Source: an uncultured Lachnospiraceae bacterium
GTDB taxonomy: Bacteria > Bacillota > Clostridia > Lachnospirales > Lachnospiraceae
Direction of reading: 5' to 3'
Length of the DNA stretch: 64,000 nucleotides
Assembly: GCA_902761585.1 (NCBI GenBank)
Contig: CACWKX010000017.1
Coordinates: 1 to 64,000 of the forward strand
The notes under the pieces were generated by a model. It did not search any database. It was not told the origin of the DNA and saw only the letters and a list, made by a program, of their open reading frames with translations. A program made the translations under genes and the position numbers. Shown here one piece after another: positions 9,349 through 18,316 of this stretch (within the stretch, counting starts at the first letter, position 1; every line of letters starts with the position of its first letter).

Positions 9349-10902
9349 ATGAATATTACGACACTTATCTTTATGATCTTCCTGATGGCTGGGCTTCTGA
9401 TCTACTATCTGATACCCAGCCGTTTTCAATGGCAGTGCCTGCTGGGGCTGTCCTTCGTATTCCTCTGGGCGGCTGACTGGCGGAATCTTCTGTTCGTCGG
9501 ATATGTCGCAGTGGTTTCCTTCGGATTTGCTTTATATATTGAGAGAATGCTTTCGGAGGCGGACCTTCCGGAGGACAGGGCGGAGCGGAAGATTGCGAAG
9601 GCTGCAAGAGGCAGGAAAGCGAAGCGGGCTGTCCTTCTTGCAATCTTTCTGCTGATTCTCATCCTGGCGCTGTCCAAGTATGTGCCGGCAGCCCTTCATC
9701 TGAATCTGACAAGGGTGAATGAGACACTCCAGAGCCGCTGGCGCTTCCTGAAGCTCATCGTCCCCTTCGGTCTGTCGTATTATCTTCTGATGGCGATCTC
9801 CTATCTGCTCGATGTCTACTGGCAGCGGGGAAAGGCAGATCACTCCTTCTTTCACCTGGTATTGTTCATCTGCTATTTTCCGCAGCTGACGCAGGGCCCC
9901 ATCGGGACCTACGGGCAGATGAAGGGAGAGCTTTTCAAGGATCACGGGGAAGCCTGGGAGAATATCAAGGCCGGTCTTCCGCTGATGCTCTGGGGATTTT
10001 TCAAGAAGATGGTTATTGCAGACCGGACGGCCGTGTTCGTCGGCCGGGCCAATTCGGGCAGTCAGTATGGACTCAATGTCCTGATCTGCCTGGTGCTGTA
10101 TGGCATCCAGCTGTACTGCGATTTCTCCGGCGGAATCGATGTAGTCAGGGGTGTCTCGGAGTGCTTTGGCGTGCGGCTTGGCGAAAACTTCAGACAGCCG
10201 TATTTCTCAAAGGACCTTGGTGAATTCTGGAGAAGGTGGCACATCAGCCTGGGCGCATTCATGAAGAACTATATTTTTTTCCCGCTGGCGATGTGGAAGC
10301 CTCTCAAGCTTCTGAAGAAGCAGCTCAGAAAACATATGTCCATGAAGATGGCCAGCAAGGTTATCGTGGCAATCGGCGATCTGATTGTTTTCCTGATCGT
10401 CGGGATCTGGCATGGTGCAGGATCCAAGTACGCCGGCTGGGGCATATATAACGGCGCCATTCTTGCCTTCAGCGCCGTGATGGAGGATATCTACCGGTCA
10501 TGGAAGACCGGCCTCCACATCAATGAGCAGTCAAGCCGCTGGCAGACTTTCCGTCTTGTGCGGACGCTGGTGATTGTGACAATCGGCTGGGTCTTTGACT
10601 GCGCAGACACGGCGTCAGGGGCAGTCCGGATGTTTTTCCGGATGTTTGTGCTGAACCGGACAAGCCTGGGAAGAATTTTCACGACGAAGGTCGAGACGCT
10701 GTTTTATCTTCCAATCCTTTTCCTGGCCTGCATGCTCCTTCTGTGGGTGGACATTCAGCATGAGAAGGGAATATCCCTGAGACAGTCCATCGCTGCAAAG
10801 CCGTTCTGGAAGCAGGCGGCGATCTGGACCGCTTTGTTCCAGGCAATCCTTCTTGTTGGAAGAACGGTCGGAGCCGGCGGGTTCATGTATGCGAACTTTT
10901 AG
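9349..10902 (+). CDS. MBOAT family membrane O-acyltransferase (DltB/AlgI-like)
   Basis: This multispanning protein of about 517 residues belongs to the membrane-bound O-acyltransferases that carry acyl groups across the membrane to surface polymers. Conserved blocks include TQGPIGTYGQ, DFSGGIDVVRG, FWRRWHISLGAF (His298) and the invariant histidine in VGIWHGAG (His355). ATG at 9349 is preceded by AAAGG and by a TATAGT -10-like element at 9315-9320. It is the first gene of a cluster whose other products resemble DltD, DltA and DltC, so it probably takes the role of DltB. The acyl group need not be D-alanine. Confidence 0.88.
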   Translation: MNITTLIFMIFLMAGLLIYYLIPSRFQWQCLLGLSFVFLWAADWRNLLFVGYVAVVSFGFALYIERMLSEADLPEDRAERKIAKAARGRKAKRAVLLAIFLLILILALSKYVPAALHLNLTRVNETLQSRWRFLKLIVPFGLSYYLLMAISYLLDVYWQRGKADHSFFHLVLFICYFPQLTQGPIGTYGQMKGELFKDHGEAWENIKAGLPLMLWGFFKKMVIADRTAVFVGRANSGSQYGLNVLICLVLYGIQLYCDFSGGIDVVRGVSECFGVRLGENFRQPYFSKDLGEFWRRWHISLGAFMKNYIFFPLAMWKPLKLLKKQLRKHMSMKMASKVIVAIGDLIVFLIVGIWHGAGSKYAGWGIYNGAILAFSAVMEDIYRSWKTGLHINEQSSRWQTFRLVRTLVIVTIGWVFDCADTASGAVRMFFRMFVLNRTSLGRIFTTKVETLFYLPILFLACMLLLWVDIQHEKGISLRQSIAAKPFWKQAAIWTALFQAILLVGRTVGAGGFMYANF

Positions 10903-10967
10903 GAAACACACCGGGAAGGAAAGCCTTCCTATTGCCTGTACCATCCCGCAGACGGAGCACAGTGAAC

Positions 10968-12215
10968 ATGAATAACAGACACGCAGAGCAGAACAGACGG
11001 AAGAAAAAGCAGAGAACGGAAAGATGGGAGCCGCAGACAAGGCTTGGAAAGGCAGGGTGCCTGATTGCCCTGAACATCGTCTGGATCCTTTTTTTCTCCT
11101 TCATCCTGACACAGCCTTCGATTCTCAAGGCAGAGCTTCGCGAGGTTCAGGGGGAGACAAACTACGACACGATTGTCGTCGGGGACTCCCATGGAGAGAC
11201 GGCGGTCGATCCGGCAGTGCTGGACGAGGAACTTGGGACGACCTCCTACAATTGTTCCCGTCGGATCATGCCGGTCAAGGATATCTACTACCTGATGAGG
11301 GAGGTCTGCTACCATAACCAGCCGAAGACCATTCTCTATGAGATTGACCCGACCTACTGGCGGATTCCAGGCATCTCTCTCGGCAACGACACCAGCATCT
11401 TTTTTGCGGGAAGCGATCCTAAAAACCGCATGGATTACTTTTTCAACGAGATGCTGACACAGCCATTTCCGAATTTTATCGCAGACTACCGGCTGGCACC
11501 GCGCAATGCCAGTCAGATCCCGGGAGCAGCCTATGTCCGGCTGAGACCGTCCTACTGGCATCATGGCGAGGAGACCATCCCGATGATCATGAAGGCACTG
11601 TACCTGGGGGCCAACTATGAGTACAAGGGTAGAGGATTCCGGTACGGACATTCCTATTCCCTTCACATGGATACGCTGTATAAGCCTGTGAAGTTCAAAC
11701 CGGGTAAGATCGTGCCGGAGAATGTCGAGTACTTCCATAAGATGGTGGAATTCTGCAGATCGAAGGGAATCCGGCTGGTATGCTTCTACTCGGCACTGCC
11801 GCCGTACCGGCTGCTCCGCGAGAATGAGAATGCAGCCAACAAGTACTACTCTGACCTCTGCAAAAAGGAGGGTGTGGAGTTTTACGACATGAATTATTTG
11901 AAGAAAGAGTACCTGGACCGGACCGATATGGACTATGTGGACTTGGACGGCCACATGATGGGAAGCCTGGGAGACAGGCAGACCAGGGTGCTGGCAAAAA
12001 TCCTGAGTTCAGACGATCCTTCATCGATGTTTGTCGATTCCTATGATGTGGTACTGAAGAACCTGCCAAAGGATGAGGCGACAAGCGGAAGCGCGCTGTT
12101 GAAGGAGGCGCATCGATATGCGAAGAAAAAGCGCAAAGAAACCGAAGGGGCTCTGGATTCTCCGGAGGTGACGGAGACCTCGTATGCCGACCCGGCAGAG
12201 GCAGATACGTTGTAG
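10968..12215 (+). CDS. DltD-like SGNH-type surface protein
   Basis: This protein of about 415 residues has one membrane segment near its N terminus and an extracytoplasmic domain. It carries GDSHGE, with Ser in the position of the SGNH nucleophile, and a C-terminal DLDGHM block that can supply the Asp and His. DltD works with DltB to move D-alanine onto teichoic acid, and this protein has the matching topology and motif order. It starts 66 bases after the MBOAT gene; ATG at 10968 has GGAG upstream. The tail after about residue 370 is charged and poorly conserved in appearance. Confidence 0.75.
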   Translation: MNNRHAEQNRRKKKQRTERWEPQTRLGKAGCLIALNIVWILFFSFILTQPSILKAELREVQGETNYDTIVVGDSHGETAVDPAVLDEELGTTSYNCSRRIMPVKDIYYLMREVCYHNQPKTILYEIDPTYWRIPGISLGNDTSIFFAGSDPKNRMDYFFNEMLTQPFPNFIADYRLAPRNASQIPGAAYVRLRPSYWHHGEETIPMIMKALYLGANYEYKGRGFRYGHSYSLHMDTLYKPVKFKPGKIVPENVEYFHKMVEFCRSKGIRLVCFYSALPPYRLLRENENAANKYYSDLCKKEGVEFYDMNYLKKEYLDRTDMDYVDLDGHMMGSLGDRQTRVLAKILSSDDPSSMFVDSYDVVLKNLPKDEATSGSALLKEAHRYAKKKRKETEGALDSPEVTETSYADPAEADTL

Positions 12216-12327
12216 GCTGTCCGGGGAAGAGGACAAGCCACCTGCGGAGCAATGTATGGCTCGCACGGACAGACACCTGCCAACATGGTTTCGGGCGGCA
12301 GATTCAGTAAAAGGAAAGGGATACCCG

Positions 12328-13980
12328 ATGAAGAATGTACTGGAATATCTGGAACAGACAGCAGAACGCTTCCCTGAAAAACGGGCTGTGACCGACCCGG
12401 AGGGAAGCCTGACCTTTGCCGGTCTTCTGGAAAGGGCAAGGAAGGCAGGAACATACCTGGCAAGGTATACATCGCCCGGGCAGCCGGTCGGCATCTATAT
12501 GAGCAAGTCGAAGGACGCTTATGCGGCAATGCTCGGGATCGTCTGTGCGGGCTGTTTCTCTGTCTTTCTCAATACCGAGCAGGGAACGCTTCGGCTGAGG
12601 AAGATGGTTGAGACATCCGGTCTTTCCATTGTTCTGACGGACAGACCCGACGAGGCTGCACAGACATTCTGCCCGGAGGACGACGGTCGTGCAGGAACGG
12701 GTTGCGCAGAATCCGGCGGAGTTCAGACCGGGGATGCTGAGTCGGAATGTGCAGAGCCCGGATGTGCCCGGAGCAGCGGGACGAGCAGAGCCCGTCTCCA
12801 GTTTCTGGATACAGCAGAGGCGTTCTCCACAGAAGTGGACCGTGCAGCCTTAGATGCAGTCAGAGTGCATCAGACGGACACAGACCCGCTTTACTGCAAT
12901 TTCACCTCCGGCTCGACGGGAACACCGAAGGGCGTCCTGGTCAGCCACAGGAGTGTGATCGACTTCATGAATTATTTTCCGGAGCTGTTCCATATCACGA
13001 AGGATGATGTGATCGGCAATCAGGCTCCGTTTGATTTCGACGTATCGGTGAAGGATATTTACTCTTCCCTGAAGACTGGCGCAGAGCTTGTCCTCATCCC
13101 GAGGAAGTATTTCACCGTCATCACGAACCTGATGGATTACCTGGATGAAAAGAAGGTCACGACACTGACCTGGGCGGTTTCAGCCCTGTGCCTGGTTGTT
13201 CAGTTCAGGGGGTTTACCTACAAGGTTCCGTCCTCGATCAGACGGGTTCTGTTCTCGGGTGAGGTGATGCCGGAGCGTTTCCTGAGGGCCTGGATGGAGC
13301 AGTATCCGGATGCTGAATTTGTCAACCTGTACGGACCGAGTGAGATCACCTGCAACTGTACCTACTACAGGGTGCAGGGCCCGGCAGAAGATTTGAGCGG
13401 GAAGCCTCTGCCGATCGGTGTTCCATTTCCGAACGAGAAGGTTTTTCTGCTGGACGAGAAGGGGCGCAGGATCACAGAGAGCGGAAGAAGTGGAGAGATC
13501 TGTGTGTCCGGAAGCTGCCTGGCGCTCGGCTACCTGAATGCCCCGGAAGCAACCAGAAAGGCCTTCTGCCCAAGCCCGCTGGAGACAAGGTTCCCGGAGC
13601 AGATGTACAGGACGGGGGATCTGGGATATTACAGGGAAGACGGACAGCTCTGCTTCTCAGGGAGAGCCGATTTCCAGATCAAGCTGTTCGGTCACCGGAT
13701 TGAGCTGGAGGAGGTGGAGGGCGCACTCAACACGGCACATGGTGTCGAGCGCGGCTTTTGTGTATTCAACCGGGAGAAGAACAGGCTGGAGGCCTGCTAC
13801 TGCGGACAGGCTGAGCCCAGAGCGCTCAAGGGAGAGCTTCTGAAGCTTCTTCCGCAGTACATGGTTCCGTCAAGGTTTCATCATGTCAAGGAGATCCCGC
13901 TGACAGATCACGGGAAAATGGATCGCAGGAGGGTGCTCGAGCAGCTTGGCGAGGGCGCAAAGGAGGAACATAAGGTATGA
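12328..13980 (+). CDS. DltA-like amino acid adenylating enzyme
   Basis: This 550-residue ANL-family ligase would activate an amino acid with ATP and load it on the carrier protein two genes downstream. FTSGSTGTPKG (192-202), NLYGPSE, YRTGDLG and the C-terminal catalytic lysine Lys530 in HGKMD are intact. Asp238 in DFDVSVKD aligns with the DltA residue that binds the substrate amino group. The DltA cysteine that favours D-alanine is replaced by Ser310 in FSGEVMP. A low-complexity Gly/Ala/Glu/Cys-rich insertion occupies about residues 115-160. ATG at 12328 follows AAAGGAAAGGG. The gene overlaps the next by 4 bases. The substrate is unknown. Confidence 0.85.
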   Translation: MKNVLEYLEQTAERFPEKRAVTDPEGSLTFAGLLERARKAGTYLARYTSPGQPVGIYMSKSKDAYAAMLGIVCAGCFSVFLNTEQGTLRLRKMVETSGLSIVLTDRPDEAAQTFCPEDDGRAGTGCAESGGVQTGDAESECAEPGCARSSGTSRARLQFLDTAEAFSTEVDRAALDAVRVHQTDTDPLYCNFTSGSTGTPKGVLVSHRSVIDFMNYFPELFHITKDDVIGNQAPFDFDVSVKDIYSSLKTGAELVLIPRKYFTVITNLMDYLDEKKVTTLTWAVSALCLVVQFRGFTYKVPSSIRRVLFSGEVMPERFLRAWMEQYPDAEFVNLYGPSEITCNCTYYRVQGPAEDLSGKPLPIGVPFPNEKVFLLDEKGRRITESGRSGEICVSGSCLALGYLNAPEATRKAFCPSPLETRFPEQMYRTGDLGYYREDGQLCFSGRADFQIKLFGHRIELEEVEGALNTAHGVERGFCVFNREKNRLEACYCGQAEPRALKGELLKLLPQYMVPSRFHHVKEIPLTDHGKMDRRRVLEQLGEGAKEEHKV

Positions 13981-15179
13981 CACTGACAGCGGAGAAGATT
14001 TCGGAAGCGCTGATGATGGCACAGACACCCTTCTATATCTTTGATACAGATGAGGCGGCCGGGGAGATCAGACGGATGCATGAGGTGTTTCCGGAGCGCG
14101 TGAAAGTCTGCTTCTCGATCAAGGCCAATCCGTACCTGACGGAGGCGCTTGGAAAAGCGGCGGACTATGTGGAGGCCTGTTCATTTGGAGAGCTGCGGAT
14201 CTGCGAGCGGAAAAAGGTCCCGGAGGAAAAAATAGTGCTGTCCGGCGTCAACAAGGGGAAGGATGATCTGCTTGCCGCCCTGAAGCGGCATGGAGGCCGG
14301 ATCACCTATACGGCGGAATCCCTGATGCAGTGGGAAACCCTGGAACAGTTTGCGGAGCAGACAGGAGAGGACATCCGCGTGATGCCGAGACTTACGGACG
14401 GCAGCCAGTTCGGAATGGACAGAGGCGAGATCGAGGAGATTCTCGCCGGAAAGCATGGGAAAAGTGCCCGTGTCTGTGGCATTCATTACTTCTCCGGAAC
14501 GCAGAAGAAGAACATCGGGCGGACGACCGAAGAGCTGGACATGATCGACGGCTGTCTGCAGGACTGGAAGGCTGCATATGGGTTTGAGCCGGAGCGCCTC
14601 GAGTTTGGAAGCGGGATGGCAGTCGACTATTTCTCAGATGAGGAAACCATGAGAAGCCGGGAGAAAAAGGATCTCGAGGCGCTTTCGGACAAGCTGCAGG
14701 CGATGGCGTATCAGGGAGAGGTCACACTCGAATTCGGGAGACGAATTGCGGCAACAAGCGGGACATACGTGACAGCGGTCGCGGATGTCAAGCACAGGGG
14801 AGAGCACCGGTTTGCGATCGTCGACGGCGGAATCCACCAGGTGAGCTGGTACGGGCAGATGATGGGAATGAAGGTCCCGCCTGTCTACTGCTTGGAGAAG
14901 CCGGAAAAGAAACAGGAGTGGTCGGTGTTCGGTTCGCTTTGCTCGATGAACGATGTGCTGCTCAGGAGTGCGCAGTTCGGGGAGCTGAATATTGGAGATC
15001 ATCTTGTATTCGGGCGCTGCGGGGCGTATGCTCCTACTGAGGGAATGCTGACTTTCCTGAGCAGGGAACTGCCCGGTATATGGACATGGTCTGAGAAGGA
15101 AGGGTTTCGCAGACTGCGCGGTATTTTACCGACAGACGGGCTGAACTGCGGTGCGGCTGAACTGAAAGACATGGAATGA
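13977..15179 (+). CDS. Fold-type III PLP decarboxylase (LysA/BtrK-like)
   Basis: This 400-residue enzyme has the alanine-racemase-type barrel and C-terminal beta domain of LysA-like decarboxylases. Lys49 in SIKANPY is the PLP lysine; GIHYFSGTQ, LEFGRR and Cys322 in GSLCSMND follow in the normal order, and RCGAYAPTEG with FLSRELP lies at the end. The last two blocks resemble the BtrK branch, which decarboxylates a glutamyl group bound to a carrier protein, more than diaminopimelate decarboxylase; that comparison is from memory. Its start overlaps the DltA-like gene and a carrier-protein gene follows after 21 bases, so the three probably act together. Confidence 0.8.
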   Translation: MTLTAEKISEALMMAQTPFYIFDTDEAAGEIRRMHEVFPERVKVCFSIKANPYLTEALGKAADYVEACSFGELRICERKKVPEEKIVLSGVNKGKDDLLAALKRHGGRITYTAESLMQWETLEQFAEQTGEDIRVMPRLTDGSQFGMDRGEIEEILAGKHGKSARVCGIHYFSGTQKKNIGRTTEELDMIDGCLQDWKAAYGFEPERLEFGSGMAVDYFSDEETMRSREKKDLEALSDKLQAMAYQGEVTLEFGRRIAATSGTYVTAVADVKHRGEHRFAIVDGGIHQVSWYGQMMGMKVPPVYCLEKPEKKQEWSVFGSLCSMNDVLLRSAQFGELNIGDHLVFGRCGAYAPTEGMLTFLSRELPGIWTWSEKEGFRRLRGILPTDGLNCGAAELKDME

Positions 15180-15200
15180 CGATGATAAAGGAGGAACATC

Positions 15201-15425
15201 ATGGAGAAACTGCTGGCAATTCTGAAAGATATTGATCCGGACATTGATTATGAGAACGAGGAGCACCTGATTGACGATGGGCTGCTTGATTCTATGCAGG
15301 TGCTGGAGCTTGTATCCACGCTGGAGGATGAATTTGACATCGAAGTGACGCCGACCGAGCTTGTCCCGGTGAACTTCAATTCTGCAGACAGTATGTGGAA
15401 GATGATCGAACGCCTGCAGGGCTGA
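15201..15425 (+). CDS. Acyl carrier protein (DltC-like)
   Basis: This 74-residue carrier protein has Ser31 in LLDSMQ, the attachment site of the phosphopantetheine arm, and the acidic helix EDEFDIEV after it, as in DltC. It would carry the amino acid activated by the DltA-like enzyme and present it to the MBOAT protein. AAAGGAGG precedes the start. It closes the five-gene cluster; 164 bases without a gene separate it from the response regulator. Confidence 0.88.
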   Translation: MEKLLAILKDIDPDIDYENEEHLIDDGLLDSMQVLELVSTLEDEFDIEVTPTELVPVNFNSADSMWKMIERLQG

Positions 15426-15589
15426 CCTCAGATGTGCAGAGCCGGGGGCTTGGCTTCATCCGGAATGCTTTCAGCGGCTTTTGTGCGTCTGCAGACATAG
15501 GACTGCTGACATCTGCAGAGGCAGCGGGAAGAAGAATTCCCGGACACGATCTGACACAGCGGAAGGCAGCGGAAACAGGAGGGCGGACA

Positions 15590-16297
15590 GTGACAGAGGA
15601 AGACCGGAAGGTGATCTATGCGGCGGATGATGAGGAAAACATCCGGACACTGATTGACACATATCTGACGCAGGCGGGGTTCGATGTCCGGACATTCTCA
15701 GACGGGGACAGTCTGTTTGCGCAGTTCCAGAAACAGCGCTGCGATCTCGTAGTCCTTGACATCATGATGCCGGGGACAGACGGACTGACGATCTGCAGGA
15801 AAATCCGGGGACTTTCAAAGGTGCCGATTGTCATTCTGACAGCCAGGGAGAGCGAGCTGGATTATATCACCGGCCTTTCCATGGGCGGGGATGACTACAT
15901 CATCAAACCGTTCCGGCCATCGATCTTTGTCATGAGGGTGCGTGCGCTTTTGCGCCGGGTCGACATGGAACGCCAGTCTCAAAAGGGGGAAAAACCACTT
16001 TCGTTCGGGGATGTCACGCTGGATGAAAGCAGTCAGCTTGTCCTGGTCAATGGCCGTGACGCGGGGCTGACGATTACGGAACGTGCGCTGATCCGGTACC
16101 TGATCGAGAACTGCGACAGGGCACTGTCAAGGGAAAAGCTGCTCCGGGATGTCTGGGGAATTGGACCGGATATCGAGACGAGGGTGGCAGACGAGACCGT
16201 CCGGCGTGTGCGGAAAAAACTGAGTGCAGCCGGATCCAGGGTCCGGATCAATGCGATCTGGGGGTATGGGTACCGGCTGGGAGAAGGAGATACATGA
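15590..16297 (+). CDS. OmpR-family response regulator
   Basis: This protein of about 235 residues has a receiver domain with acidic residues AADDEE, phosphoacceptor Asp57 in VVLDIMMPG and the IIKPF lysine, followed by a winged-helix DNA-binding domain ending in WGYGYRL. The start is GTG at 15590 behind AGGAGGG; an open extension upstream to 15395 overlaps the carrier protein and has no family similarity. It overlaps the sensor kinase gene by 4 bases. Its position after the Dlt-like cluster suggests it regulates surface modification, as two-component systems do for dlt operons elsewhere. Confidence 0.9.
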   Translation: MTEEDRKVIYAADDEENIRTLIDTYLTQAGFDVRTFSDGDSLFAQFQKQRCDLVVLDIMMPGTDGLTICRKIRGLSKVPIVILTARESELDYITGLSMGGDDYIIKPFRPSIFVMRVRALLRRVDMERQSQKGEKPLSFGDVTLDESSQLVLVNGRDAGLTITERALIRYLIENCDRALSREKLLRDVWGIGPDIETRVADETVRRVRKKLSAAGSRVRINAIWGYGYRLGEGDT

Positions 16298-17748
16298 AGA
16301 ATCGTCCTGCCAGAGACATATCAAATCGCAGGAAATCAATCTTAAAGCATGCAGGCCATTATCTTGGAAAGAGAACGGTCCGGATCGCGTATATGTCGAC
16401 GGGGATTCTGGCGGTGTTTTTCATCGTGATCCTCGTCGTTTTTCATCTGCTGATGAGCCGGAATATCCATGAGAGCTCAATCAGGGCGCTGAAGGAGCTG
16501 GAACGGACCTACTCTCTGGAGAATCTGCATGCCGGATCAGAGGCAGAGAGCGGGCGTTCCGGTGAAACTGAGGAAGAGACGGAAGCATCGTCGGACACAG
16601 CGCAGGTCTTTGCGGCGCTTCCGGATACGTCTGCTGGGGAGAATACCTCCTGGGAAGCCGAGTATGGCGAAAATACTGAAACGGAAAGTACGGAGGAATC
16701 TTCAAGCTCGACGCCGCTGCTGCCCTCGTCCGGTTTTGAGAATGATGATGAAGGGTTTAACGTTGCAGTCAGCATCCTGGTGGATCAGCAGTACCGGACA
16801 GAGTTCTATGTGACGGAAAATGAAAAAAAGCTTGCTGACTGGTGCAGGACGCATCCATTTCCAGACGGGGTCATCCGGGAGATATCCGCAGGGAAGAAGA
16901 GCTACTATGTTCTGAAGATACAGGACCATTATCTGTCTGATGACGGGAAGTATAAATGGATTCTGTACGTTGACATTACATCCCAGCGCCATCTGGTCCA
17001 TCTGGTTGAGCAGGCAGAGCTGCTGGTTATGATCATCTGCGCTGTGATCTCGGTTTTTCTGGGTGTCCGGATGGGGATCAGCCTGGAGCTGGAGCAGGAA
17101 AAGCAGAAGCAGTTTTTTGAGAACGCCTCTCACGAGCTGAAGACACCCCTGATGTCAATCCAGGGCTACGCAGAGGGAATCGGGAACGGGGTCATCGATG
17201 ATCCGAAAAAGGCGTCCCGGGTCATTCTCTCTGAGACAGACAAGATGCGGGACCTGGTGGAGGAGATCCTGGCCTTGTCCAGGCTGGAAAGCAGCCAGAC
17301 GAAGCTGCACATGGAGAGTGTGATTCTGCCGGACGTCATCAATGACTGCCTGATGGCGCTCGAATATGAGATCAGAAAGCGTGCGCTTGACGTATCGATG
17401 AATCTCGAACAGATTAAGGTGCAGGCAGATCCGGACCAGCTCGGGCGGGTTGTAATGAACCTGATCTCGAATGCTGTGAAGTATGCGGAGAGTCGAATCT
17501 ACATCTCCTGCGAAAAAAATTATCTCCGGATTGTCAACGATGGAGATGTGCTGGACGAAGAGGAGAAGCGTCACATATTTGACCGGTTCTACATCGGAAA
17601 GCGGGGCGGAACGGGGATCGGCCTGGCGCTTGTCGATGAGATTGTGTCTCAGCATGGATGGAGGATTCGGGTGGATAATACAGCGCAGGGGGTCGCTTTT
17701 ACAATTACGTTCGGACGGGGACTCAGGCAGCGGGCTGGCTGCTCCTGA
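16294..17748 (+). CDS. Membrane sensor histidine kinase
   Basis: This 484-residue kinase is the partner of the preceding regulator. A membrane segment spans about residues 33-53, an extracellular domain follows to about 243, and a second membrane segment ends near 266. The phosphorylated His280 lies in NASHELKTP, followed by NLISNAVKY (N box) and GGTGIGLALV (G box). No HAMP domain is visible between the second membrane segment and the kinase core. The start of the extracellular domain is a long Glu/Ser/Thr-rich stretch (about residues 75-150), probably unstructured. The signal is unknown. Confidence 0.88.
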   Translation: MKNRPARDISNRRKSILKHAGHYLGKRTVRIAYMSTGILAVFFIVILVVFHLLMSRNIHESSIRALKELERTYSLENLHAGSEAESGRSGETEEETEASSDTAQVFAALPDTSAGENTSWEAEYGENTETESTEESSSSTPLLPSSGFENDDEGFNVAVSILVDQQYRTEFYVTENEKKLADWCRTHPFPDGVIREISAGKKSYYVLKIQDHYLSDDGKYKWILYVDITSQRHLVHLVEQAELLVMIICAVISVFLGVRMGISLELEQEKQKQFFENASHELKTPLMSIQGYAEGIGNGVIDDPKKASRVILSETDKMRDLVEEILALSRLESSQTKLHMESVILPDVINDCLMALEYEIRKRALDVSMNLEQIKVQADPDQLGRVVMNLISNAVKYAESRIYISCEKNYLRIVNDGDVLDEEEKRHIFDRFYIGKRGGTGIGLALVDEIVSQHGWRIRVDNTAQGVAFTITFGRGLRQRAGCS

Positions 17749-17932
17749 AATGGCGCGCCACAGATGCTGTTTTACGAAACACAATTGGGATTCGTTTCGC
17801 ACAGGAGCGGCGTTTTGTAGTATGATGTCAGCAACATCGGCAGCGGCTGCCGGCAAGACCGCAAAGAACAGAAAGAACGGCTGCCGGACAGGCGGATAAA
17901 GTGTGAGCCTGATAAGAGAGGAGAGAAAAGAG

Positions 17933-18151
17933 ATGAAAAAACTGCGCAGATCTTCAAGGGACAACAAAATCTGTGGTGTCTGCGGCGGGATCGCCGACTT
18001 CTTTGGTGTAGATGTAACCATCGTCCGGATCCTGTTCGTGCTGTTTACACTGGCTGGCGGCTCCGGCATTCTGCTCTACATTGCCATGGCCATTATCATG
18101 CCAAAGCCTGCAGACGGACCGGACAAAGAGGAAGAGAAAGACGAAACCTGA
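17933..18151 (+). CDS. PspC domain protein
   Basis: This 72-residue protein has the whole PspC domain: a basic N terminus, NKICGVCGGIADFFGVD and one hydrophobic region ending IAMAIIMP, then an acidic tail. PspC proteins sit in the membrane and are linked to envelope stress responses. ATG at 17933 is chosen because AGAGGAG lies 9 bases upstream. It follows an envelope-type two-component system by about 185 bases, which hold no other gene, and may belong to its regulon (inference). Confidence 0.85.
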   Translation: MKKLRRSSRDNKICGVCGGIADFFGVDVTIVRILFVLFTLAGGSGILLYIAMAIIMPKPADGPDKEEEKDET

Positions 18152-18188
18152 CGGAGTATAAAGTACGCTTCCCAGGACCGGCGGCGTA

Positions 18189-18290
18189 AGACAGCTTCCG
18201 GAAACGCCGGGGACAGGAGGGGAGACAGTTTCCACGAACGTCGGGGACGAGAGGGGAGACAGTTTCCGGGAACCTCAAAGACAAGAGAAA
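18189..18290. repeat. Three tandem copies of a 34-bp unit
   Basis: Units begin AGACAG at 18189, 18223 and 18257, so the period is exactly 34 bases. Each runs AGACAG, TTCC, then a GGGGAC-like block and GAGGGG; the third copy is more diverged. They lie between the PspC gene and its terminator. Confidence 0.75.
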
Positions 18291-18316
18291 AGCCGGCAGG
18301 GGAGCTGCCGGCTTTT
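18288..18316 (+). terminator. Rho-independent terminator after pspC
   Basis: AAAAGCCGGCAG pairs perfectly with CTGCCGGCTTTT around a 5-base loop. From here to 18449 lie an AT-rich promoter-like stretch and an AAGGGGTT/AACCCCTT inverted pair, but no gene. Confidence 0.85.

Noticed and set aside
10929..11954. 341-codon minus-strand frame opposite the DltD-like gene
   Set aside because: No domain, signal peptide or ribosome site is seen, and the plus-strand gene fits its operon.
18189..18290. Possible small CRISPR array
   Set aside because: The three units are contiguous, have no unique spacers and are not near cas genes.
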